Assembly: GCF_024539815.1 (NCBI RefSeq) | Contig: NZ_JAHHIU010000156.1 | Coordinates: forward strand, 1 to 32,613 | Origin: Streptomyces hayashii | GTDB taxonomy: Bacteria; Actinomycetota; Actinomycetes; Streptomycetales; Streptomycetaceae | DNA: 32,613 nt | Direction: 5' to 3' | Shown here: piece by piece, positions 16,984 to 23,299 of the stretch | Position numbering within the stretch: the first letter of the stretch is position 1 | Layout: each line of letters begins with the position of its first letter | Notes under the pieces: model-generated | What the model saw: only the letters and a program-made list of their open reading frames with translations | What the model was told of the DNA's origin: nothing | Database searches by the model: none | Made by a program: the position numbers and the translations under genes

Positions 16984-17738
16984 CGGGGCTCCGCCGGGCG
17001 CAACCGCAGCCCCTGCATGCCGCCGTCGACGGCGAGCGAGGTGCCGGTGGTGGCTCCGGACAGAGGGCTCGCCAAGTAGGCGATGGCGCCCGCGACTTCG
17101 GCCGCGCCGACCAGGCGGCCGGTGGGCTGGCGGGCCTCCAGCGCGGCGCGTTCGGCGGCCGGGTCGTCGGCCGCGCCGAGCAGCCGGCCGACCCACGGCG
17201 TGTCGACGGTGCCGGGGTTGACGCAGTTGACGCGGATGCCCTCACGGACGTGGTCGGCGGCCATGGCGAGGGTCAACGCGTACACCGCGCCCTTGGTGGC
17301 GCTGTAGAGGGCGCGTTGCGGAAGCCCGGCGGTGGCCGCGATGGAGCAGGTGTTGACGACGGCCGCGTGCGCGGAGCGCCTGAGGTGCGGCAGGGCGGCG
17401 CGGGAGGTGCGGACCATCCCGACGACGTTGACGTCGAGGACGCGGTGCCATTCGGCGTCGTCGTTGTCCTCGACGGTGCCGAGGGCGCCGACGCCCGCGT
17501 TGTTGACCAGCACGTCGAGCCCGCCGAGTGCGGCGACGGCGGCCGCGACCGCCTCGCGCACGCAGGCGTCGTCGCCGACGTCGGCCCGGTAGCCGAGGAG
17601 AGGCTTCTCGACGCCCGACGGGTCGAGATCGAGGACGGCGACCCGGGCGCCGCGCTCGGCCAGGAGCCGTGCGGTCGCCAGGCCGATGCCGGAGGCGCCC
17701 CCCGTCACCAGCGCCGTCAGCCCTGCGAAGTCGCTCAC
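16980..17738 (-). CDS. SDR oxidoreductase, probable 2-keto-3-deoxy-L-fuconate dehydrogenase
   Basis: 252 residues, classical short-chain dehydrogenase. Nucleotide motif TGGASGIG at residues 12-19, DLD at the end of beta 2 (NAD preference), NNAG, catalytic Ser in NTCS and the YSATK active site. It ends GGMQGLR. The start is a GTG with AAGGAG 9 nt upstream. As first gene of a three-gene operon with a sugar dehydrogenase and a lactonase, it suits the NAD-dependent step after L-fuconate dehydration. Direct oxidation of L-fucose is the alternative. Two overlapping genes follow. Confidence 0.88.
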   Translation of the reverse strand: MSDFAGLTALVTGGASGIGLATARLLAERGARVAVLDLDPSGVEKPLLGYRADVGDDACVREAVAAAVAALGGLDVLVNNAGVGALGTVEDNDDAEWHRVLDVNVVGMVRTSRAALPHLRRSAHAAVVNTCSIAATAGLPQRALYSATKGAVYALTLAMAADHVREGIRVNCVNPGTVDTPWVGRLLGAADDPAAERAALEARQPTGRLVGAAEVAGAIAYLASPLSGATTGTSLAVDGGMQGLRLRPAEPR

Positions 17739-17832
17739 GCCGTCTTCTCCTTCCTGCTTACCCGGTCGACGGCCCGCAAGCCGCCGCCGGGACGTGTGTA
17801 CCGCTCGATCGACTCGCGCCGGGCGGGGATCC

Positions 17833-17877
17833 GGGTGTCGTGGGTGTCGTGGGTGTCGTAGGTGTCGTGGGTGTCGA
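17833..17877. repeat. Five tandem copies of a 9-bp unit (GGGTGTCGT)
   Basis: Units begin at 17833, 17842, 17851, 17860 and 17869. The first three are identical, and the fourth and fifth differ by one base each. They lie 95-139 bp upstream of the SDR start. Confidence 0.85.
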
Positions 17878-18030
17878 CAGCAGTGACGCCGGCGGTGGGC
17901 GGGGCGCCGTCGGCCGGCTCCTCATGGCTCCTCATCAGGCGGGGCGATACGATCACTGCCGCATATTTATCAGACCTCTTCCCTGCGGCGACACCCCTGA
18001 ATGTCGTTTTGTCCTGGTTCACGGCTCAAG

Positions 18031-18041
18031 TGGTCCGATCA
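18031..18041. promoter_or_regulatory. FadR/GntR-type operator candidate
   Basis: TGGTCCGATCA is an imperfect palindrome close to the TNGTNNNACNA pattern bound by FadR-subfamily GntR regulators (5 of 6 fixed bases). Flanking bases extend the symmetry (AAG...TTT). FadR-type regulators commonly control sugar-acid pathways. The regulator itself is not in the window. Confidence 0.4.
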
Positions 18042-18221
18042 TTTCGATGACCTGACCGCGGCGCACCGGCGACAGGAGAGGCCACGCGGGCGAGGTGGAG
18101 GAACGGCTCGGGGCCCAGATGAACACCTGAGCCCCGGCCCTCGGGTCCGTGGTCACGGAAACGCGGGCGAGGTCGACGGGAGCGGCTCGGCGGGGCAGAG
18201 TTCTCCCACGTGACTTGCTCG

Positions 18222-18233
18222 TACTCGCGAGTA
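18222..18233. promoter_or_regulatory. Perfect 12-bp palindrome before the amidase gene
   Basis: TACTCGCGAGTA, 23 bp upstream of the amidase GTG. Its position over the likely transcription start suits a repressor such as a TetR-family protein. No regulator gene adjoins it. Confidence 0.4.
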
Positions 18234-18256
18234 GTAGTGGACCCCGAGGAGCTGCC

Positions 18257-19600
18257 GTGACCACCTGGGTCGGCCGGACCGCCGTAGAGATCGCCGCCGC
18301 CGTACGCGCGAAGGAGGTCACACCCCGTGAGGTGGTGGCCGAGCACCTCGCGCGGATCGAGCGGCTGGACGGGCGGATCGGGGCGTTCCGCGTGGTCCGC
18401 GCCGCGGCCGCGCTCGCCGAGGCGGACGAGGTGGCCGCCCGCGCCGATCTGGCCGAACTGCCGCTCGCTGGCGTGCCGTTGGCGGTCAAGGACAACCTCG
18501 CGGTACGGGGCGAGTCGACCCGTGTCGGTTCGGCCGCGACGCCGGACACGCCGGCCGGGGCCGACCACGTCACGGTGGCCCGGCTGCGGGCGGCCGGTGC
18601 GGTGGTCGTCGGCCTGACCAATGTGCCCGAGCTCTGCGTGTTCGGCACCACGGAGGGCGTCCACGGCGTCTCCCGCAACCCGTGGGACACCTCCCGCACG
18701 GCAGGCGGCTCCTCCGGCGGCAGCGCGGCCGCGGTCGCCGCCGGGATGACGCCGATCGCCCTCGGCAACGACGGCATGGGCTCCCTGCGCATCCCGGCCG
18801 CCAACTGCGGGCTGGTGGCGATCAAGCCGGGCCACGGGGTGGTGCCGGCCGGGATCGGGGAGGGCGACTGGTTCGGGATGTCGGAGAACGGCCCGCTGGC
18901 GACGACCGTCGAGGACGCGCGGCTGACCCTGTCGGTCCTGGCCGGCGCCGAGGTCACGGGGCCCGTGGAACCCGGCGCGCTCAAGGTCGCCGTCTCCGTG
19001 CGCAGTCCGCTGGCAGGGGTCACCGTGAGCAGGCCGTACACGGACGCGGCCCGGGAGGCGGCCGGGGTGCTCGTCCGGGCGGGACATCACGTGGAGCGGG
19101 CGGAGCCGCCGTATCCGCTGTCGCTGAGCGTCACGTCGCTCGCGTACTGGACGGCGGGCACGGCGGTGGACGCCGAGAACCTGGACGCCCGGCTGCTGAC
19201 CCGCCGCACCCGGGTGCACGCGGCCGTCGGCCGGCGCTTCCTGAGCAGGGTGCGCGGCGGTCTCGCGCGCGAGGAGCTGCGCCGGCGTCTGGAGCCGTTC
19301 TTCGCGCAGTACGACGTGCTGCTCACGCCGGCACTGGCACGACGGTCGCCGAAGTCGGCGCCGTGGCACGAGCGGGGCTGGCTGCGCAACATCGCGGCGA
19401 ACACGAACTACTCGCCGCTGACCCCGCCGTGGAACCTCACCGGCTGGCCGGCGATGACCGTCCCCTTCGGGACGCTGCCGTCCGGCGCTCCCACCGCGGT
19501 GCAACTGGTGGGCCGACCGGGAACCGAGGGCGAACTGCTGCGCCTCGCCGAGCAGATGGAGACCCTACGGCCGTGGCGAAGGACAGCGCCGCTGGACTGA
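18257..19600 (+). CDS. Amidase signature-family amidohydrolase
   Basis: 447 residues from a GTG with GAGGAG 6 nt upstream. The Ser-cisSer-Lys triad is intact: Lys78 in PLAVKDNL, Ser152 in TAGGSSGGSAA and Ser176 in GMGSLRIPAANCGLVAIKP. A conserved C-terminal NLTGWPAMTVPFG follows. The family hydrolyses carboxamides; the natural substrate cannot be read from sequence. It is cytoplasmic, with no signal peptide. It is transcribed away from the sugar operon and towards the small RiPP-like gene, with a strong hairpin between them. A GatA role is unlikely because gatB and gatC are absent. Confidence 0.92.
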   Translation: MTTWVGRTAVEIAAAVRAKEVTPREVVAEHLARIERLDGRIGAFRVVRAAAALAEADEVAARADLAELPLAGVPLAVKDNLAVRGESTRVGSAATPDTPAGADHVTVARLRAAGAVVVGLTNVPELCVFGTTEGVHGVSRNPWDTSRTAGGSSGGSAAAVAAGMTPIALGNDGMGSLRIPAANCGLVAIKPGHGVVPAGIGEGDWFGMSENGPLATTVEDARLTLSVLAGAEVTGPVEPGALKVAVSVRSPLAGVTVSRPYTDAAREAAGVLVRAGHHVERAEPPYPLSLSVTSLAYWTAGTAVDAENLDARLLTRRTRVHAAVGRRFLSRVRGGLAREELRRRLEPFFAQYDVLLTPALARRSPKSAPWHERGWLRNIAANTNYSPLTPPWNLTGWPAMTVPFGTLPSGAPTAVQLVGRPGTEGELLRLAEQMETLRPWRRTAPLD

Positions 19601-19662
19601 GCGGAAGCGCCCGAAGAGCCCGGACGGGCCGAGGGGCGGCGAAGGCGGGCCGGTCGGAGTTT

Positions 19663-19698
19663 CGCATGGGCGTGGGCTGCGGGGCGCACGCCCATGCG
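19663..19698. terminator. Strong bidirectional terminator hairpin
   Basis: Perfect 12-bp arms CGCATGGGCGTG and CACGCCCATGCG around a 12-nt loop, located between the amidase stop and the stop of the convergent 57-codon gene. This is the best hairpin in the window. Confidence 0.75.
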
Positions 19699-19730
19699 GT
19701 CGGCGATCGCGAGGGATCCCGCGGGCGGGT

Positions 19731-19904
19731 TCAGTCCACGCTGGGCAGGATGTGGGGCTCGGCGAGGTCGTCCTCGTAGCCCGCGAGGCGGATCGGGGCG
19801 GAGCGCGCCCACACGTCGAGGCTCCCGAGCTCGCCGGGTCGGCGGCCGGCGCGCTCCGTGCGTTCCTTGGGGCGCTGTTCTCGATTCGTCTTCTCCGGTG
19901 TCAC
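19731..19904 (-). CDS. RiPP precursor-like peptide, candidate multiple-cyclophane (AmcA-like) type
   Basis: A 57-residue gene starting at GTG, with an ideal AAGGAG 6 nt upstream. The first 25 residues are a charged, Glu/Arg/Lys-rich leader (MTPEKTNREQ...). The C-terminal part carries three evenly spread aromatic-x-x triads: Trp32-Ala-Arg34, Tyr43-Glu-Asp45 and His51-Ile-Leu53, in a Ser/Pro/Gly-containing core ending PSVD. Leader-core polarity and repeated aromatic triads are typical of substrates of radical SAM cyclophane synthases (triceptides). I recall similar Streptomyces peptides named AmcA, but I cannot check this here. There are no Cys residues, which argues against lanthipeptides. No radical SAM maturase, protease or transporter lies in the window. 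A terminator follows the gene. Confidence 0.72.
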   Translation of the reverse strand: MTPEKTNREQRPKERTERAGRRPGELGSLDVWARSAPIRLAGYEDDLAEPHILPSVD

Positions 19905-20362
19905 CGCGCACTCCTTATGTGTCGGATCACCCTCGGGGCGTGCCGGCCACTCTGCGGTCCGGCGCTGAACGCTCCCTCGGGTCGAGCTGGAGTCGGTGGC
20001 GACACGGTTGCGCCGGTGACTCCCAGGAGAGCTGGCCGTTGTGAACCGGCTTGCCCCGGACGGACGATGGGTGTGGGTGGCACTCCGTCCTGCTGTCCGT
20101 CGGCTACAGAGTAACCAGATGAGCGGGGTGCCGCTCGATAGGGCCCGAAGATTTGGGGTAACCGTGGCGAGTCACCCGTATGTCTCCGCAGGTGAATTGA
20201 ACCCTTTCGGGCGCTGATGCACCTGTTGGGTTCACTCGACCGGCGTACAGCGGGGAACACCACTGCCGATCCGGGCGCGTCGTTCAGGCGGCGTTCGCCG
20301 GATCGCAAGCAGGCCATGATCTGCTGATGTGCAGAACGGCTGACTCCCGGGAGGACTGACGC
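19905..20362. other. Divergent intergenic region between the RiPP-like gene and the HD-fold gene
   Basis: 458 bp with several stop codons in all frames and lower GC around 20100-20240. It holds an inverted repeat TGAACCC...GGGTTCA (20198-20204 and 20228-20234) and short CTGC/GCAG stems near 20321-20334. The frames crossing it have no ribosome sites or protein-like composition. It probably carries both promoters and a long leader; I could not fix either -10/-35 pair. Confidence 0.5.
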
Positions 20363-20818
20363 ATGGAGCTGCGCAGCGTCGAGGAGCTGATGGACCTGCT
20401 GTACGCGTGCCGGGGCGTCCGGGAGACCGGGCACGGCCCGGGCGCCGGAGTCGATCTTCACGACCACGCGCTGCGGACGGCCGCGCTGCTGCGTCGCAGC
20501 CGGCCCGCGGACAAGGAGCTCCAGCTCACCGGGCTGGTGCATCCCGTGGGGCAGCTGCTGCGCCCGGCCGACCCGGCCGGGCGGGCGGGGCTCGCCGCCG
20601 ACGCGGTGGGTCCGCTGCTCGGACCCCGGGTCGCCCGTCTCCTACGACGGCATCCCTGGCGGGCCTTCTCCGTCGTCGACGACGACGACCTGCTCAGCCT
20701 GCGTCAGGCCGACGAGGACGGCCTGACGACCGTCTTCGACGCGGGCGTACTGGAGGACTGGCGCACCGTGCTGGAACTGGTCGCCGCACGCAACTCCCGC
20801 CTCGGGGCTGTCGATTGA
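20363..20818 (+). CDS. HD-fold protein (MIOX/PhnZ-like) with degenerate metal site
   Basis: 151 residues, GGGAGG 8 nt before the ATG. Helical profile and spacing follow small HD-domain oxygenase or hydrolase proteins. His35 lies in VDLHDHALRTAALL, the second helix block is DKELQLTGLVHPVGQLL, and a later His97 is in LLRRHPWRA. The normal LLHDIGH has become LVHPVGQ here: the aspartate of the HD dyad is proline (61) and the following GH is GQ (64). Two metal ligands are therefore missing and catalysis as a classical HD enzyme is unlikely. It may be a binding protein or use an altered site. It is followed 25 bp later by an SDR, which suggests an operon. Confidence 0.75.
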   Translation: MELRSVEELMDLLYACRGVRETGHGPGAGVDLHDHALRTAALLRRSRPADKELQLTGLVHPVGQLLRPADPAGRAGLAADAVGPLLGPRVARLLRRHPWRAFSVVDDDDLLSLRQADEDGLTTVFDAGVLEDWRTVLELVAARNSRLGAVD

Positions 20819-20843
20819 CGGTCCGCCGTGAGACGGTACGCCG

Positions 20844-21611
20844 ATGACGTCGTCGCACGGGCGGTACGGTCTGCGCGGGAGGGCCGCGGTCGTCACCGGG
20901 GCCACCCGGGGCATCGGCCGGGCCGTGGCACGGGCGCTCGCCGACGCCGGGGCGCAGGTGTGCGTGAGCGCACGCGACCCGGACGACGTGCGGCGCACCG
21001 CCGCGGAACTGAACGGGGTGGGCCTGGCCGGAAGCGTCACGGATCCGGGTCATCCCGAGGAACTCACGGCCCTGTGCCTGCGCGAGTTCGGGCGGCTCGA
21101 CGTCCTGGTCAACAACGCGGCGACGAACCAGCCGTACGGACCCCTCATGGACGCCGACCCGGCGCTCTGGCGGGAGGCGTTCGCCGTGAACGTCGAGGCG
21201 CCGCTGCGGCTCGTGCAGTGCGCGTGGCGCGGCTGGATGCGCGAGCACGGCGGGACGGTGGTCAACATCTGCACCGAGGGCGCCGCGCACACCGGCCCCG
21301 GCGTGGGCGCGTACGGCACCAGCAAGGCGGCGCTGCTCCACCTCACCCAGCAGCTCGCCGGAGAGCTGGGCCCGGGCGTCCGGGTCAACTCGGTCTCCCC
21401 CGGCCTCGTCCGCACCGAGATGGCGCGGTTCATGTGGGAGCCGGGCGAGCAGGAGACCGCGGCCGGTCTGCCGCTGGGCCGCATCGGGGAGCCCGAGGAC
21501 GTGGCGGGGGCGGTGCTGTGGCTGGCGTCGGACGCGGCGGAGTGGATCACGGGCGCGGATCTGCTGGTGGACGGCGGTACGCGGGTGCGAAGAGCCCGCA
21601 TCGCGACCTGA
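20844..21611 (+). CDS. Short-chain dehydrogenase/reductase
   Basis: 255 residues. TGATRGIG at about residues 18-25, SARD after beta 2 (arginine present, NADP favoured), NNAA and YGTSK active site. The serine expected 13 residues before the catalytic Tyr is Thr (NICTEG). The C terminus has the usual LWLASDAAEWITGADLLVDGG. Family members oxidise or reduce secondary alcohols and ketones; no substrate can be named. It follows the degenerate HD gene closely on the same strand and converges on the zinc-ribbon SDR. Confidence 0.88.
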   Translation: MTSSHGRYGLRGRAAVVTGATRGIGRAVARALADAGAQVCVSARDPDDVRRTAAELNGVGLAGSVTDPGHPEELTALCLREFGRLDVLVNNAATNQPYGPLMDADPALWREAFAVNVEAPLRLVQCAWRGWMREHGGTVVNICTEGAAHTGPGVGAYGTSKAALLHLTQQLAGELGPGVRVNSVSPGLVRTEMARFMWEPGEQETAAGLPLGRIGEPEDVAGAVLWLASDAAEWITGADLLVDGGTRVRRARIAT

Positions 21612-21613
21612 CG

Positions 21614-21644
21614 GGCGCGGCGCGGGGGGCTGTGCGGCCGCGCC
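21614..21644. terminator. Terminator-like hairpin between two convergent SDR genes
   Basis: GGCGCGGC and GCCGCGCC, perfect 8-bp arms with a 15-nt loop, 3 bp after the stop of the plus-strand SDR. Further GC-rich pairing follows up to 21680. Confidence 0.45.
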
Positions 21645-21686
21645 TGCCCCGCCGGCCGGCCGCGCCTTACTGTGCGCCCGGCCTCG

Positions 21687-23195
21687 CTACCACTTGCCCG
21701 GCGCGTAGTCCTTGAGGAAGACCCCGTAGACGTCCTCGCCCGCCTCGCCCCGCACGACCGGGTCGTAGACGCGGGCCGCCCCGTCGACGAGGTCGAGCGG
21801 CGCGTGGAACCCCTCCTCCGCGAGCCGCAGCTTGTCGAAGTGAGGGCGCTCGTCGGTGATCCAGCCGGTGTCGACCGAGGTCATCAGGATGCCGTCGGCC
21901 TGGAACATCTCCTGGGCGCTGGTCCGCGTCACCATGTTCATCGCGGCCTTGGCGGCGTTGGTGTTCGGGTGGCCCGCGCCCTTGTAACCGCGGCCGAAGA
22001 CGCCCTCCATCGCCGAGACGTTGACGACGTAGGCCCGCCCGCTCGTCGCCTTCTTCGCGGCGTCGGCCATGGCCGGGCGGAGCTTGCTGATCAGGATGAA
22101 CGGCGCCGTGTAGTTGCACAGCTGGGTCTCCAGCAGCTCCACCGGGGAGATCTGCTCGATGGTCTGCACCCAGGTGTTGGTGTCGACGACGTCGGGGACG
22201 AGGCCGCCCGCGTCGATCGCGGTGCCGTCGAGGTGCCGGGCCACGCTGGCGTTGCCCGCGACCAGCGCCAGGTCGGCGACCTGCTGGGCGTCCATGCCGC
22301 TGATGCCGACGGGCAGCGCGGCCAGGCCGTCCACCGCGCCCGAGCCGAAGGCGCCGATGACGTGATGGGCAGGCAGCTCACCGGCGGGCAGCGGGGCGCC
22401 CTCGCCGTCGACCAGGGCCGCGTAGGCGGACGGCAGCCGGCGCACGGTCTGCGTCGCGTTGTTGACGAGGATGTCGAGCGGGCCCGCCTCGGCGACCCGG
22501 TCGGCGAGGGCCACGGCCTGCGCCGGGTCGCGCAGGTCGATGCCGACGACTTCCAGCCGGTGGAGCCAGCCGGCGGAGTCGTCCATGGCCTTGAACCGGC
22601 GGATGGCGTCCTTGGGGAAGCGCGTGGTGATCGTCGTGTGCGCGCCGTCGCGCAGCAGCCGCAGCGCGATGTACATGCCGATCTTGGCGCGGCCGCCGGT
22701 GAGCAGCGCGCGCTTGCCGGTGAGGTCGGCGCGGGCGTCGCGGCGGGAGCGGTTCAGCTCGGCGCAGGCCGGACAGAGCTGGTGGTAGAAGTAGTCGACC
22801 TCGACGTACCTGGTCTTGCAGGTGTAGCAGGAGCGCGGGCGCTGGAGTATCCCCGCGATCCGGCCCTCCTCCGTGACGGACGACGGCAGGATGCCCTCGG
22901 TCTCGTCGTCGATGCGCTGGGCGGAGCCGGTGGCGGTGGCCTCGGTGACCGCCTTGTCGTGGGCGGTCTTGGCGGCCCGGCGTTCCTGCCTGCGGCGCTG
23001 CTTCACCGTGCGGTAGACGCCGGCGGTGGCCCGGCGCACCGCGATCGCGTCGGGGTGGTCGACGTCCAGCTCCGCGAGCTCGTCCAGCACGGCGAGGCAC
23101 ACCGCGAGCCGCTCCGGGTCGATGCCGGGCCCGTACACGACCTCGTCCATGACGTCGTCCGCGATCGCCGCCGAGCCGTCCTCTGTCACCGTCAT
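21687..23195 (-). CDS. Zinc-ribbon SDR-like oxidoreductase without the catalytic tyrosine
   Basis: 502 residues, twice the normal SDR length. An N-terminal helical, basic region (1-115) precedes a zinc ribbon, Cys123-x2-Cys126...Cys141-x2-Cys144. A Rossmann SDR core follows, with TGGRAKIG (166-173) and LVNNATQ. The core has a long insertion between the NNA strand and the active site. There, NVSAMEG is followed by HPNTNAAKAAMN, so Lys is kept but the Tyr of YxxxK is Thr. It probably binds NAD(P) but may not act as a classical dehydrogenase. It is an uncharacterised family as far as I know. The ATG has GGAAG 10 nt upstream. Confidence 0.88.
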   Translation of the reverse strand: MTVTEDGSAAIADDVMDEVVYGPGIDPERLAVCLAVLDELAELDVDHPDAIAVRRATAGVYRTVKQRRRQERRAAKTAHDKAVTEATATGSAQRIDDETEGILPSSVTEEGRIAGILQRPRSCYTCKTRYVEVDYFYHQLCPACAELNRSRRDARADLTGKRALLTGGRAKIGMYIALRLLRDGAHTTITTRFPKDAIRRFKAMDDSAGWLHRLEVVGIDLRDPAQAVALADRVAEAGPLDILVNNATQTVRRLPSAYAALVDGEGAPLPAGELPAHHVIGAFGSGAVDGLAALPVGISGMDAQQVADLALVAGNASVARHLDGTAIDAGGLVPDVVDTNTWVQTIEQISPVELLETQLCNYTAPFILISKLRPAMADAAKKATSGRAYVVNVSAMEGVFGRGYKGAGHPNTNAAKAAMNMVTRTSAQEMFQADGILMTSVDTGWITDERPHFDKLRLAEEGFHAPLDLVDGAARVYDPVVRGEAGEDVYGVFLKDYAPGKW

Positions 23196-23223
23196 CGCGC
23201 TGCCGCTTCCCTGCTCACGTGTG

Positions 23224-23274
23224 CGGCGCTCCGACCGCGCCCGCCCTACGAACGGGGAATTTTACGGAGCGCCG
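23224..23274. repeat. 10-bp inverted repeat around a TAAAAT box
   Basis: CGGCGCTCCG and CGGAGCGCCG are perfect arms separated by 31 bp in the 104-bp gap between the acyltransferase stop and the zinc-ribbon SDR start. On the minus strand TAAAAT lies just inside one arm. It may be an operator over the SDR promoter or a terminator for the upstream gene. Confidence 0.5.
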
Positions 23275-23299
23275 GGCCGCTCCTCCAAACCCGTTCCCG

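Larger units (their letters stand above)
17739..18256. other. Divergent regulatory region between the fucose-type operon and the amidase gene
   Basis: 518 bp without a convincing gene. It holds five 9-bp tandem repeats, an AT-richer stretch (near 17961-17975), a FadR-like palindrome and a second perfect palindrome next to the amidase start. An open frame at 17735-18022 on the minus strand exists, but it lacks a ribosome site and runs through the repeats. Confidence 0.6.

Noticed and set aside
17735..18022. 95-residue minus-strand frame with THDT repeats
   Set aside because: It has a GTG without a ribosome site, is low in complexity, and its end overlaps the SDR start. It is more likely repeat-bearing leader DNA.
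19408..19911. 167-residue minus-strand frame over the RiPP-like gene
   Set aside because: It is in another frame, is Arg/Pro-rich shadow sequence and crosses the terminator hairpin and the amidase gene. The 57-codon frame has the ribosome site.
20198..20234. tRNA-like GGTTC segment
   Set aside because: There is no acceptor stem or cloverleaf. The bases form only a 7-bp inverted repeat.
20250..20275. GGAAC-type ECF promoter before the HD-fold gene
   Set aside because: The spacing to the nearest CGTC box is 19 nt, too long for the usual ECF patterns.
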